The notes beneath the pieces were generated by a model that saw only the letters and a list, made by a program, of their open reading frames with translations, was not told the origin of the DNA and did not search any database. From IMG/VR virus record IMGVR_UViG_3300049617_000295, positions 1-27,712 of that record: 27,712 bases of DNA, one strand, 5' to 3'. The stretch comes from a virus. A program made the position numbers and the translations under genes. How positions within the stretch are numbered: position 1 is the first letter of the stretch; every line of letters starts with the position of its first letter. Positions 15,896-24,244 of this stretch are shown piece after piece.

Positions 15896-16573
15896 ATGCG
15901 TCCTTTGCCGCCCGCGACGAATGCCGCCGATCCCGGTTGGCAGCGGCAGGACTTTGTGTCCCGTGGCCTGGGGATTGCGGCGCAGGCGATGGGGTTGACC
16001 ACCGATGTCTATCGCCCATCCGGGCCGGTCGCGCCGATGTCAGCACGTAACCGTCTAGTGCGTCTCCACGCGGCCTTTACGGATGCGGATGCGGCATTCG
16101 TGCGGCCTCCCGGCTATGGGGATGCGATCTGGTATGGGCTGTTCGATACGGCCTATACCCGATCGGGCGACTACCTGCTGCAGAACAACGACATTTGGTT
16201 TGTTGGATCGCAGCCTCGGTTGATGCCTGCCTTATGCGTTCGGGCCGACCGAGTTGTATCGTTTGCCCGACCTGTCACGACGCGGACGATCGGCGCGGCG
16301 GGCTATAGCGGGGTTGAGCTGAGCGAGGCCCAGCTGCTGCTGCGGGACTGGCCTGCCAGCGTGATCGGTGCGACGGGTGTCGTACGGACCCAAGGCCACC
16401 TGCCGGCGGATGGCGGCATGACCGAGAGTGTTGTGCTGCTGCCGGCGACGCCTGGGGTGCATCTGGAGCCAGGCGACATCATGCTGGACGAGCTGGGTCG
16501 ACGCAGCGTTGTGATTGCTACCGAACTGACGGAGCTGGGTTGGCGGCTAGGCGTGCGGCAGGCCATTCCCTGA
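15896..16573 (+). CDS. Head closure / neck protein candidate
   Basis: A 225-residue protein whose ATG directly follows the previous TAA. It is rich in beta segments (YGDAIWYGLFDTAYTRSGDY and DIWFVGSQPRLMPALCVRAD, then SVVLLPATPGVHLEPGDIML). The segment giving a short loop with a query on data quality (QNNDIWFVGSQP) is typical of phage proteins that cap the connector and carry a small beta barrel. Placed between the adaptor-like protein and the terminator-like protein, it is the likely head-closure (stopper) protein. The family is not recognised with certainty. Confidence 0.55.
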   Translation: MRPLPPATNAADPGWQRQDFVSRGLGIAAQAMGLTTDVYRPSGPVAPMSARNRLVRLHAAFTDADAAFVRPPGYGDAIWYGLFDTAYTRSGDYLLQNNDIWFVGSQPRLMPALCVRADRVVSFARPVTTRTIGAAGYSGVELSEAQLLLRDWPASVIGATGVVRTQGHLPADGGMTESVVLLPATPGVHLEPGDIMLDELGRRSVVIATELTELGWRLGVRQAIP

Positions 16574-17388
16574 TGGCGGACCAATCTGATGTAGAAACCG
16601 CGCTGGTCGGCCTTGTGCTGGCTGCCGTCTACCCAAACGGCACGGCAGCGCCAAGCGTGTGCAACGCGGACTGTCGCATCTATCGGGGCTGGCCGCTGCC
16701 GGCGACGTTGGATGCCGATTTGGCCAGCGGAGTGGTCAACGTGACCGTTCTGCCAGTTAGTGGAACGCTGCAGAACACAACTCGCTTTCCGTACGTCTGG
16801 CAGCTGCCGCCAGGGCAGGCTCCGACTTTGACCGCGACCGTGGCCGGCCAAACGGTCACGTTTGCAGGGACACCGCAGGTAGGGCAGTTGGCAGGTGTGA
16901 TCGTCAACGGCAACAGCTACGTCTACACCATCCAGACGGGCGACGATGCTGATCTGGTTGCGGCGAACATGGCGGTGCTGATTCGAGCGAACTTCGTTGC
17001 CAACTATAGCGGCGCGACCGTGACGGTCCCGACGGCCAAGCGGCTGATCGGGCGGGTGGTGGCGGGCAGCGAGGCGACCCGGGAGGTGCGCCGGCAGCGG
17101 CAGGACTTTCGCATAACCTGCTGGTGCCCGGACTATGCCACGCGCGATACGATTGCCGTCGCGATCGACGTGGCGCTGTCACAGATGGCTTTCATCGATC
17201 TGCCGGACGGCACTTCCGCCCGGCTGATCTTCCGCAACGGCGCCACCACAGACAGGGCGGAAGATGCCGGACTATATCGCCGCGATCTGATCTATTCGAT
17301 TGAGTACGCAACGATCACGACCGAGAACCAGCCCGCGATGCTGTTCGGCGGCGGCACTGTGGATGCGGTCACCCCCTACCTCGGCTGA
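16573..17388 (+). CDS. Tail terminator / neck protein candidate
   Basis: A 271-residue protein. The C-terminal half has REVRRQRQDFRITCWCPDYA and RDTIAVAIDVALSQMAFIDL, then LIYSIEYATITTE, the pattern of neck terminator proteins that cap the tail tube (LIC_12616-like). The N-terminal half adds a beta-rich insertion (TVAGQTVTFAG, VIVNGNSYVYTIQTGDDADL), which resembles a small carbohydrate- or tail-type beta domain. ATG 16573 overlaps the previous TGA. It is directly upstream of the sheath operon part, the usual place for a terminator gene. Assignment is moderate. Confidence 0.55.
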   Translation: MADQSDVETALVGLVLAAVYPNGTAAPSVCNADCRIYRGWPLPATLDADLASGVVNVTVLPVSGTLQNTTRFPYVWQLPPGQAPTLTATVAGQTVTFAGTPQVGQLAGVIVNGNSYVYTIQTGDDADLVAANMAVLIRANFVANYSGATVTVPTAKRLIGRVVAGSEATREVRRQRQDFRITCWCPDYATRDTIAVAIDVALSQMAFIDLPDGTSARLIFRNGATTDRAEDAGLYRRDLIYSIEYATITTENQPAMLFGGGTVDAVTPYLG

Positions 17389-17401
17389 CACGGGAGCAAC
17401 G

Positions 17402-17590
17402 ATGGATACGCAACTGGTTGTGGTGAGGCCGTTTGCCGGCTTTGCCCGCGGCGCCGTGGTCACGGACCCGGCGCAGGTAAAGGCCATTCTGGCCGGTGAG
17501 CATGCGCTGAATGTGGTGCGTGTCCTGGGTGCGGGCGCTGCCAAACCGCAGTCGCCGGCGCCCTTAGCCGGCAAGCAGGGAGGCCGTTGA
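17402..17590 (+). CDS. Small phage protein upstream of tail sheath
   Basis: A 62-residue protein, MDTQLVVVRPFAGFARGAVV followed by TDPAQVKAILAGEHALNVVR and a Pro/Gly/Lys-rich tail. The pattern (FxxxxRGxVVTDPxxVxxIL) is common in small proteins placed before sheath genes in contractile-tail phages, where a short neck or sheath-accessory protein is expected. GGGAG lies five bases before the ATG, and its TGA overlaps the sheath ATG. No function is established. Confidence 0.6.
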   Translation: MDTQLVVVRPFAGFARGAVVTDPAQVKAILAGEHALNVVRVLGAGAAKPQSPAPLAGKQGGR

Positions 17591-19167
17591 TGCCGATTGT
17601 ACAGCAAGGCAGCATCAATACCACCGCGCTGGTGGTGCCGGATCTGTATGTACAGATCGTGCCGCCGCAGAATCTCGTGCTGAATGGCGTACCAACCGAC
17701 GTTGTCGGGATCGTGGGCAGCGCTTCCTGGGGTCCGATCGGCCAGCCAGTGATCGTGGCGACGATGGCTGATTACGCCAGCCAATTCGGCCCGGTGGTTG
17801 CCCGCACTTACGACATGGGCACGCAGGTGGCGACCGCCGTCCAGCAAGGTGCGCAGAACTTCCGCTGCGTGCGCGTGACTGATGGGACCGATACGGCGGC
17901 GCAGAGTCTGGTGCAGAGTTCGTCCAGCACCGATTATGCCCTGCTGTTGACCGCTGCATACACCGGCACGCTCGGCAATTCGTTGGTGGCCAGCGTGAGC
18001 AACGGATCAGCGGCCCAGACCTGGCGGCTGACGATAACGCTGCCGGGACTGCAGCCTGAGCTGTTCGACAACATCCCCGGCACGGACCTACAGCTTTGGC
18101 AGAATATGGCCAACGCGGTGAACAATGGACTGAGCCTGCAGCGTGGTCCGTCGCAGTTGGTGACTGCGCAGGTCGGTTCTGGCAACTCCGTCGGCGGTAT
18201 GCCTGTGGTGGCCAGCTATACATTCGCGAATGGCACCGACGGCGCGGCCAGCATTACCGCGGCGAACTTGGTTGGTTCCGATACCCTGCCTCGGACGGGG
18301 ATGTATGCCCTGCGCGGACAGGGCTGCAGCCTCGGACTGCTTGCTGACTCGACCGACTCGACACAGTGGAGCGTGCAGGCTGCCTTCGGCCTTTCCGAGG
18401 GTGTGTATATGATCCTGACCGGTCCGGCCGGCGACAACATCCAGAATGCGGTCAGAGTTGCCGCGTCTGCCGGGTTGGATAGCTATGCGGCTAAGCTGAT
18501 GTTCGGCGACTGGCTCTATTGGTCCGACCAAGTGAATAACACGGTCCGTCTGGTTTCGCCGCAAGGCTTCGTCGCGGGCCGGTTGGCGAATTTGTCGCCC
18601 GAGCAGTCGAGCCTGAACAAGCAGCTTTACGCCATCGTCGGTAGCCAGAAGTCAGGCACGCCGGGTTCGGGTCAGGCGACGACTTATGCCTCGGCCGATC
18701 TGGCGGCGCTGCTGAGCGCGGGGATCGACGTGATCGCGAACCCGCAGCCAGGTGGCGCTTACTGGGGCGTACGTGGCGGCCATAATTCCAGCACCAATAC
18801 TGCCATCAACGGTGACAACTACACGCGCCTGACGAACTACATCGCAGCGACCCTGGCCGCCGGCATGGGCCAGTATGTCGGCCAGGTGATCAATGCCCAG
18901 CTGTTCCAGAACATCCGATCGACGCAGCTGAGCTTCTTTCAGAACATGCTGTCGCAGGGGATGCTGGGCAGCACCGACGGTTCCCTGCCGTTCAGCGTGG
19001 TGTGCGACACGTCGAACAATCCGACCAGCCGAACGCAACTTGGATATGTGCAGTCCGATGCACAGGTGAACTACCAGGCGATCAACGAGAAGTTTATCGT
19101 CAACATTGAAGGCGGCCAGACGGTCGAGGTGAGTCGGCAGACACTGCCGAGCGGACAGTCGAGCTGA
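17590..19167 (+). CDS. Phage tail sheath protein
   Basis: A 525-residue contractile sheath subunit. Family features are the N-terminal GIVGSASWGPIGQPVIVATM and YASQFGP, the middle domain, and the C-terminal core with GGAYWGVRGGHNSS, NGDNYTRLTNYIAATLAAGM, IRSTQLSFFQNMLSQGMLGS and a final strand (INEKFIVNIEGGQTVEV) that links neighbouring subunits. The presence of this gene fixes the phage as myovirus-like. I chose ATG 17590 (GGGAGG six bases upstream, overlapping the previous stop) over TTG 17587. Confidence 0.93.
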   Translation: MPIVQQGSINTTALVVPDLYVQIVPPQNLVLNGVPTDVVGIVGSASWGPIGQPVIVATMADYASQFGPVVARTYDMGTQVATAVQQGAQNFRCVRVTDGTDTAAQSLVQSSSSTDYALLLTAAYTGTLGNSLVASVSNGSAAQTWRLTITLPGLQPELFDNIPGTDLQLWQNMANAVNNGLSLQRGPSQLVTAQVGSGNSVGGMPVVASYTFANGTDGAASITAANLVGSDTLPRTGMYALRGQGCSLGLLADSTDSTQWSVQAAFGLSEGVYMILTGPAGDNIQNAVRVAASAGLDSYAAKLMFGDWLYWSDQVNNTVRLVSPQGFVAGRLANLSPEQSSLNKQLYAIVGSQKSGTPGSGQATTYASADLAALLSAGIDVIANPQPGGAYWGVRGGHNSSTNTAINGDNYTRLTNYIAATLAAGMGQYVGQVINAQLFQNIRSTQLSFFQNMLSQGMLGSTDGSLPFSVVCDTSNNPTSRTQLGYVQSDAQVNYQAINEKFIVNIEGGQTVEVSRQTLPSGQSS

Positions 19168-19180
19168 AGGAACGTAACAC

Positions 19181-19609
19181 ATGCCGATCAATAACTTTAA
19201 TATCGGTCGCGACTGTCAGCTCGTGCTGATCGGACCGGCCGGACGGGTAGACCTGTCGTACGTGACAGGGTTCGAAAGCCGGCAGATCACTCATTCGATC
19301 CGAGTTGACAAGCTGGACGGCACACAGATTTCTGCTGAGCTGCCGCGCGGATGGGAAGGCACATTTGAACTCGAACGCGGCACCTCCGCAGCCGACGACT
19401 TTATCGCGGCAGCGGAGCAGTCCTACTTCAACGGGGACGGCGTGCCGTTTGGAACAGTCTATCAGTACGTAACCGAGACTGATGGATCGATCTCAACATA
19501 TCAATATAACACCGTCGTTTTCAAGCTGGCCAACGCGGGCAATTGGAAAGGCGATGCCAGTGTGAAGCAGAAGCTTGAATTCTTCGCGTCGCAGAGACAG
19601 CGCGTATGA
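19181..19609 (+). CDS. Phage tail tube protein
   Basis: A 142-residue protein immediately after the sheath gene: MPINNFNIGRDCQLVLIGPA, with VTGFESRQITHSIRVDKLDG, LPRGWEGTFELERG and WKGDASVKQKLEFFA. These beta-sandwich features and the position match the inner tube subunit of contractile tails. AAGGA precedes the ATG, and its stop overlaps the next start (ATGA). Typical length for the family is about 140-170 residues. Confidence 0.85.
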   Translation: MPINNFNIGRDCQLVLIGPAGRVDLSYVTGFESRQITHSIRVDKLDGTQISAELPRGWEGTFELERGTSAADDFIAAAEQSYFNGDGVPFGTVYQYVTETDGSISTYQYNTVVFKLANAGNWKGDASVKQKLEFFASQRQRV

Positions 19610-19959
19610 TCGGCGGACCATCCGCTCAGATCATCGCGAGCACCGGTCAGCCGAACGTTGTGACCGCTGCCGATGGACGGCGTCTGACGCTGCGGCGCAT
19701 GAATGCCCTCGACAAACTGCGGATCTTCAAGGCGGCTGGGCCGATGCTATCTCAAAATGAGCCGTGGTTGGGCATGGCACTGTTGGCATGTTCGGTTCTT
19801 GCGATCGACGACGTGCCGGTGCCCGTGCCCGCCAACGAGCAGCAGATTGAGGCATTGGTCGCACGGTTGGGCGACGCCGGAATCGCCGCTGCTGCTTCCG
19901 CGTTAACTACACATGAGACGGCTGACCCGCAGGCGATGGTGGCGTCCGCGGGAAACTGA
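19606..19959 (+). CDS. Tail assembly chaperone, short form (lambda gpG-like role)
   Basis: A 117-residue protein, starting MIGGPSAQIIASTGQPNVVT and with LRRMNALDKLRIFKAAGPML and a helical C-terminus. Between tube and tape-measure genes in long-tailed phages the assembly chaperone is encoded in two overlapping frames; here the short product ends with Gly-Asn then TGA at the slippery heptamer GGGAAAC (19950-19956). The start overlaps the tube stop. It would coat the tape measure during tail assembly and is not expected in the virion. Confidence 0.75.
   Translation: MIGGPSAQIIASTGQPNVVTAADGRRLTLRRMNALDKLRIFKAAGPMLSQNEPWLGMALLACSVLAIDDVPVPVPANEQQIEALVARLGDAGIAAAASALTTHETADPQAMVASAGN
19950..19956 (+). 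promoter_or_regulatory. Probable -1 ribosomal frameshift site (GGGAAAC)
   Basis: The heptamer is in the correct phase for simultaneous slippage (G GGA AAC to GGG AAA) and is followed directly by the zero-frame TGA (19957-19959). It fits the X XXY YYZ rule and differs from the lambda G/GT site, GGGAAAG, only in the last base. The -1 frame then stays open for 57 codons. No strong pseudoknot is seen; two short stem possibilities follow the stop. Confidence 0.75.
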
Positions 19960-20129
19960 GTCGGCACCCCGATCTGATCGACTGTCTTTACCTAGTGAAG
20001 AACGGGGTGCCGTTCGATGTGGCTTTCTCGCTGCCGCCGGATGAGCGGCTTGCGTACGTCGTAGTCCTGGGGACCTTACAGGGCAGCAGTTTCGATTGGG
20101 TGCATCTGCGTTGGGAGGAGGAACGTTGA
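19956..20129 (+). CDS. Tail assembly chaperone, -1 frame extension (lambda gpT-like part)
   Basis: This 57-codon stretch in the -1 frame begins LSRHPDLIDCLYLVKNGVPF and ends FDWVHLRWEEER before TGA at 20127-20129. It has no ATG and no ribosome site of its own at the beginning, and continues directly from the slippery site, so it is expected as the C-terminal part of a 174-residue fusion. The end of this frame overlaps the next start (TTGA). The sequence is well formed (mixed helix, charged C-terminus) and unlike an out-of-frame shadow. Confidence 0.7.
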   Translation: MSRHPDLIDCLYLVKNGVPFDVAFSLPPDERLAYVVVLGTLQGSSFDWVHLRWEEER

Positions 20130-20509
20130 GGCAGTTGCTGGAACGGCTGCGGGTGTTGGAGCGTTCGTTGCAGGCCCTTGATCTCGAAGCCGTACGCCAA
20201 TCGGCCGGCCAGGCGATCGCCCAGCGGATCGAGGCGACTGTGGCGGACAGCTTGTCCCATCGGCCAGGTGATGAGCATGGCAACCCATGGCAACGCACCG
20301 GCACATTGCGCGCCAGCATTGGAAGTAAGGTCACGGCGAATGCCATCGTGGTAGGTTCCACCGACCCTGCAGCGGTCTTTCAGGAAGAGGGAAGCCGGAC
20401 GGTGCCGCCACGACCGTTCCTGGCACCAGCCGGCAGCGCGGCTGCCACGGGGGCGATCCAAGCTCTCGGCACCGCGACAGCTGAGGCGTTGCGGGAGGCC
20501 CTACGATGA
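20126..20509 (+). CDS. HK97 gp10 / gpS-like tail completion or morphogenesis protein
   Basis: A 127-residue protein: N-terminal helix (RQLLERLRVLERSLQALDLE), then NPWQRTGTLRASIGSKVTAN, VVGSTDPAAVFQEEGSRTVP and PRPFLAPAGSAAA. The triplet TGxLRxSI, VGS...A.xxExGxxxxPPRPFL is the signature of HK97 gp10-like and phage virion morphogenesis proteins that act in tail completion. The TTG at 20126 is chosen because GGAGGAGG (20114-20121) is just upstream and it overlaps the previous stop; no ATG is in a better position. Its stop overlaps the next ATG (ATGA). Confidence 0.75.
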   Translation: MRQLLERLRVLERSLQALDLEAVRQSAGQAIAQRIEATVADSLSHRPGDEHGNPWQRTGTLRASIGSKVTANAIVVGSTDPAAVFQEEGSRTVPPRPFLAPAGSAAATGAIQALGTATAEALREALR

Positions 20510-21624
20510 ACGATGCATATACCGTCGGGCTGACGCTGGCGCTGGAAGATGGTGTATCAGCGGGTATCGAGACGATCCGCCGCGAGTTGGGTGCGCTGGA
20601 TCAAGCGATTGTTGCGTCGACCGCCAACTTGGTTCGCCTGCAAGAAGTGGCTCGCGGGGCGGTGAACGCAGGAGTGGCGCAGGCTGGCGCCATGGCGGCG
20701 CTGACGCGGGAATCGGCCGCAGCGGCAGCGCGGCAAGCGGCAGTGCCACCACGGACGCCGGTTGTGACCATGCCGGATGCAGCCTCCGCAGGTCCGGCGG
20801 CGCAAACCGGAACGCAGGACGCAGCGATTGCGACCCCGCCGCGGGCCTCAATGGCGGCCACCACCCAAGACGACGGCGAGGCGGCCCCCGCCGCACCTGT
20901 CATGAGGGCGAGCGCCGAGCCTTCCCCGCAGACACCGAAGACTTCCAGCGCTGCCGTTGTAGGCGCGCCAGTCCAAGGCTTGGCCGCTGGGATAGCCCAA
21001 GCGGCTGCACCGATAACGGTTGCACCGGCGGCCGCGTTCGAGCAGCCGGTGCGGGCGCGGCCGATTGCGGCCGAGCCCCCGGTTTCGATGGTGCCTTCGC
21101 CAGCGATTCGTGAGCCATCCGCGCCGCCGGCGCCTATGCCGACGTCGCTGACAATGATCGAACCGCCGGCACCACCGACTGCGCCACCACCATCGATCGG
21201 GATAGCGGCAATGCCGGTGGCGCTGCCGGTCGCATCTGAGAGAAGGCAGTCTGATCAAGCTGCGGCACCCGTGACGCGGATTGAAACCGCGGCCCCGGCG
21301 GCTTTCTTCGAAGCACCTCGACAGCCCGACATGACACCGGCGCCGAGCATGGCGCCGCCGCCCCGTGGCTCGCCAATGCCGCCGACGACCGAGCCGTCGC
21401 GTCGGCCGCCTCATCGGGAGCATGCTGCATCGGTGGCGCCCCGGCAGGCGACCGACCGCCACCGGGAGCAGGCGATGTCGGGGACAATCGTGATCGACGG
21501 TACGGAGTTGGGCCGCTGGATGGCCGACTATCTTGCCCATGCCGCTAGCCGGCCGCCGAGTGGTGGGGTCGGATTTGATCCGCGCATGACGCCGGTCTGG
21601 GCGGGTGCGCCGATCGGAGCGTGA
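20506..21624 (+). CDS. Short proline-rich tape-measure candidate
   Basis: A 372-residue protein in the place where the tape-measure gene is expected, between assembly chaperone/gp10 and baseplate genes. N-terminal residues 1-75 are helical and Ala-rich (YTVGLTLALEDGVSAGIETI, then RELGALDQAIVASTANLVRL), like tape-measure N-termini. The middle is an unusually Pro/Ala-rich region (about 80-320). The end is SGTIVIDGTELGRWMADYLA with a short C-terminal tail. It lacks the hydrophobic segments and long coiled coils usual in tape measures and is much shorter than most. Function is inferred from position; it could instead be a chaperone or baseplate-associated protein, with no true tape measure in the window. 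Confidence 0.55.
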   Translation: MNDAYTVGLTLALEDGVSAGIETIRRELGALDQAIVASTANLVRLQEVARGAVNAGVAQAGAMAALTRESAAAAARQAAVPPRTPVVTMPDAASAGPAAQTGTQDAAIATPPRASMAATTQDDGEAAPAAPVMRASAEPSPQTPKTSSAAVVGAPVQGLAAGIAQAAAPITVAPAAAFEQPVRARPIAAEPPVSMVPSPAIREPSAPPAPMPTSLTMIEPPAPPTAPPPSIGIAAMPVALPVASERRQSDQAAAPVTRIETAAPAAFFEAPRQPDMTPAPSMAPPPRGSPMPPTTEPSRRPPHREHAASVAPRQATDRHREQAMSGTIVIDGTELGRWMADYLAHAASRPPSGGVGFDPRMTPVWAGAPIGA

Positions 21625-21681
21625 GAGCAGTGCACATGTTCGGCGTGACCAGGGGCCGCCGTATCTGCAGGAGGACGGGCC

Positions 21682-22422
21682 ATGTCTGATTCAGCCGTTG
21701 TTCTCGGCCCGGTGGTCCTTGACAATTTCGAGGTGGTGTCCGGGATCACCTTTGGGGGTACCCAGCGGCTGGTTGTTCATGACCTGCCGGGTGGCCGGCG
21801 CGTTGTGGACGCGCTGGGACGCCAGGATGCAGCGATCACGTTCCAGGGTTTTTTCTCGGGAACGGACGCGACCGAACGAGCTCGGCTTGTAGATGAGCTA
21901 AGAGCGGCCGGTGGGGTTTTATCGCTTTCCTGGGACGTGTTCATCTATTCGGTCATTATCCGAAGCTTTGCTGCTGACTTCCGATGCAGCTGGTGGATAC
22001 CGTACCGCGTTGAATGCCTGGTATTGCGAGATGACGCGGCGGCGCTTATCGAGGCCGCGATTGATCTGGGGACGAGTGTGCTGGATGACCTGGGCTCGGC
22101 GGCCGGGTTTGGTTTGCCGCCATCGGTCAGCCTAAAAGCGGCGCAGACCTATGCTGCGGCATCCGGCGCCGCCGTTGCGGGTACGACGTCCTACAACACC
22201 GCGCTGGGCAGCTTGACCCAGGCGAACCTTGGCATTTCCGGTGCCATCACGGCGACAGGCAATCAGATTGACGCCGGAACGCTGTTCGGCTCGGCCACCG
22301 CGAGAACCGGAATCAATTCGCTGAACGCGATGGCTAGTACGACCGGGGTTCTTTCAGCCCTAACCGCGGCTTCAGGCTATACCGGGCGCGCGCTTCTGAA
22401 TCTAACAAACGCAAGCACGTAG
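21682..22422 (+). CDS. Baseplate protein with DNA-circularisation N-like domain
   Basis: A 246-residue protein. Residues about 10-125 (VLDNFEVVSGITFGGTQRLV, HDLPGGRRVVDALGRQDAAI, TFQGFFSG) resemble the beta domain of Mu gp43-like and DNA-circularisation N-terminal proteins, which in phages are baseplate proteins joining tail tube and hub. The C-terminal half is Ala/Ser/Thr-rich and probably helical. A strong AGGAGG is seven bases before the ATG. It lies 57 bp after the tape-measure candidate and is followed by LysM and gpD genes, supporting a baseplate role. Confidence 0.6.
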   Translation: MSDSAVVLGPVVLDNFEVVSGITFGGTQRLVVHDLPGGRRVVDALGRQDAAITFQGFFSGTDATERARLVDELRAAGGVLSLSWDVFIYSVIIRSFAADFRCSWWIPYRVECLVLRDDAAALIEAAIDLGTSVLDDLGSAAGFGLPPSVSLKAAQTYAAASGAAVAGTTSYNTALGSLTQANLGISGAITATGNQIDAGTLFGSATARTGINSLNAMASTTGVLSALTAASGYTGRALLNLTNAST

Positions 22423-22430
22423 GCGCAGTG

Positions 22431-22616
22431 ATGCAGACCGTAACGGTGGCTGGTGGCAATCTATTTCAGATTGCCGCTCAGCAGCTAGGTGATGCGACGC
22501 AATGGATACGGATCGCGCAGTTGAATAAAATCAGCGATCCTGTGCTGCTTGGTGTCACCACGCTGCTGATCCCGATGGTCAACCCGCAGGCTGGGGGCGG
22601 GATTGTTAGCCAGTGA
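22431..22616 (+). CDS. LysM-type tail protein (P2 gpX-like)
   Basis: A 61-residue single LysM domain: TVTVAGGNLFQIAAQQLGDA, TQWIRIAQLNKISDP and a closing LLIPMVNP strand. LysM domains bind glycan chains such as peptidoglycan, and in P2-like tails the gpX protein lies just before gpD. The ATG follows GTG 22428 in the same frame, either of which could be used. The stop overlaps the next gene's start by 14 bases. Confidence 0.85.
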   Translation: MQTVTVAGGNLFQIAAQQLGDATQWIRIAQLNKISDPVLLGVTTLLIPMVNPQAGGGIVSQ

Positions 22617-23691
22617 CATCCTAACGCCGGCGCGCCAGCCGAGCCTGCTGATCGTTGCCAATGGCGTGCCACTGAACGGTAGGAGTAGCGCTCAGGTTAT
22701 TTCGACCAACTACCTGAGCGCCGACCGTTTTACGGCCGAGGTCGCACTGGGAGCGGATCCCGGCTTCGATGCGGCGTTTTGGGCGAACGAGGCTGATATC
22801 TCGGTTGACATACGTGTGAGCGCCGACGGTTTGTCGGCGCCGCAGAGCCTGCTGCAAGGCACCGTGGATCTGGTCACGATCGAGCCGCTCCGCGGCCTGG
22901 TTGTCATCGAAGGACGTGACTTGACCGCCCGACTCATTCAGGCCCGAACGCAGGAGATTTTTGCCAACCGAACATCGAGCGAGATCGCCACCATCCTGGC
23001 GCAACGGGCGGGTCTGACGCCCGTGGTAACTGACACCACCACGTTGGTTGGCCGCTACTACCAGGATCAGCACGAGCGGATCACGCTCGACCAGTTCAGC
23101 AGGACGACGACCGATTGGGACCTGCTGGTATTGCTCGCGAAGCAGGAGGCGTTCGACGTCTTTGTGCAGGCTGACAATCTATACTTTCAGCCTCCCGCCT
23201 CTGACGGCTTGGCTTCGATCGTGCTGGATGTAGCCGATTTGGAGGCGTTGCGCCTGGATCGCGAGCTGACTTTGGCTGGGCCGATTACAGTCTCGGTGAA
23301 GAGCTGGAACACTACGCAGCAAACCGTGGTGACCAGTACCGCTAGCAACGCGACGGCAGGCGGATCGACGACACCCCAAAATTACGTCGTGGTGCAGCCC
23401 AATCTGACCGATAGCCAAGCCAGCCAGCTCGCACAACTCAAACTTAACGAATTGCTTGCTCACGAGCGTAGAGTCACTGCCAGGATGGCAGGAGAGCTGA
23501 CGATCTTTCCCCGCGCCCAGGTGCAGTTGCAGGGCACCGGCACTGCCTTCGACCAAGTCTACATGGTCGACGAGGTGACCCGGCGGCTCAGTTTCGCGCA
23601 TGGTTTTGCGCAGACCGTGCGTATGCGAAGCGCCAGTGAGTCCGGCTCATCCAGTCCGGGGAGCCTCACGGCGACAAGCATTTACGCTTGA
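22603..23691 (+). CDS. Late control D / baseplate hub protein (P2 gpD-like)
   Basis: A 362-residue protein of the gpD/VgrG-N (gp27-like) family, which forms the trimeric hub between tail tube and spike. Key blocks are LVTIEPLRGLVVIEGRDLTA, RTQEIFANRTSSEIATILAQ, LDQFSRTTTDWDLLVLLAKQ, LYFQPP, SVKSWNTTQ and a final GTAFDQVYMVDEVTRRLSF. The TTG 22603 (LASDI) start is chosen since no ATG or GTG lies before homology begins; it overlaps the LysM stop. Followed 39 bp later by the spike gene. Confidence 0.85.
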   Translation: MLASDILTPARQPSLLIVANGVPLNGRSSAQVISTNYLSADRFTAEVALGADPGFDAAFWANEADISVDIRVSADGLSAPQSLLQGTVDLVTIEPLRGLVVIEGRDLTARLIQARTQEIFANRTSSEIATILAQRAGLTPVVTDTTTLVGRYYQDQHERITLDQFSRTTTDWDLLVLLAKQEAFDVFVQADNLYFQPPASDGLASIVLDVADLEALRLDRELTLAGPITVSVKSWNTTQQTVVTSTASNATAGGSTTPQNYVVVQPNLTDSQASQLAQLKLNELLAHERRVTARMAGELTIFPRAQVQLQGTGTAFDQVYMVDEVTRRLSFAHGFAQTVRMRSASESGSSSPGSLTATSIYA

Positions 23692-23730
23692 GGTGCTGCG
23701 GAAACCACCAAAACGGGCCTCAGGAACACA

Positions 23731-24240
23731 GTGGTGATGCAGCAGCTTCTAAATGCACTCAAGGCGCAGGCCGGTGCCTTGGACCTGGGTGCGGCCCAGC
23801 CGCGGCTGGCGCTCGTCACATCCGTCGATCCGAGCACTGCGACTGCACGGGTGACGCTGCAGCCCGAGGGGGTTTTGAGCGGCTGGCTGCCAGTACTGAC
23901 ACCCTGGGCGGGCAACGGCTGGGGGCTCGTCTGCCTGCCAAGCCCGGGCGCCCAAGTGTTGGTGATCGCGCAGGAAGGTCACGCCGATCACGGTATGATC
24001 ATTGGAGCGGCCTTCAGTGCAACGGCGACCCCCCCGGCGGCACCAGCCGGCGAATTCTGGCTGGTGCATCAGTCGGGCAGCTACATCAAGCTTATAGCAG
24101 ACGGTACGATACAGATTAACGGCGATCTACATGTTGCTGGTGATGTGTACGATAGCCATGGTTCGCTCAACCGCTTGCGGCAGCACTACGACGTGCATGT
24201 GCACCCCGGTGTGAGCGGTCCACCGAACCCGCAGGATTAG
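23731..24240 (+). CDS. Baseplate spike / assembly protein (P2 gpV-like, gp45-like)
   Basis: A 169-residue protein. The N-terminal domain is an OB-fold-like unit (residues about 25-95: LALVTSVDPSTATARVTLQP, LVCLPSPGAQVLVIAQEGHA), followed by a short beta-helix region (YIKLIADGTIQINGDLHVAG) and an end of HYDVHVHPGVSG. H156 and H158 form an HxH motif like the iron-binding tip of P2 gpV/phi92 spikes. GTG 23731 is the first start after AGGA (23722-23725); GTG 23734 and ATG 23737 are possible alternatives. Confidence 0.85.
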   Translation: MVMQQLLNALKAQAGALDLGAAQPRLALVTSVDPSTATARVTLQPEGVLSGWLPVLTPWAGNGWGLVCLPSPGAQVLVIAQEGHADHGMIIGAAFSATATPPAAPAGEFWLVHQSGSYIKLIADGTIQINGDLHVAGDVYDSHGSLNRLRQHYDVHVHPGVSGPPNPQD

Positions 24241-24244
24241 GTGA

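Noticed and set aside
21621-21689. A 22-codon frame from the GTG overlapping the tape-measure stop to just after the next ATG.
   Set aside because: It is Arg-rich, very short, without recognisable features, and the strong AGGAGG inside it serves the following gene.
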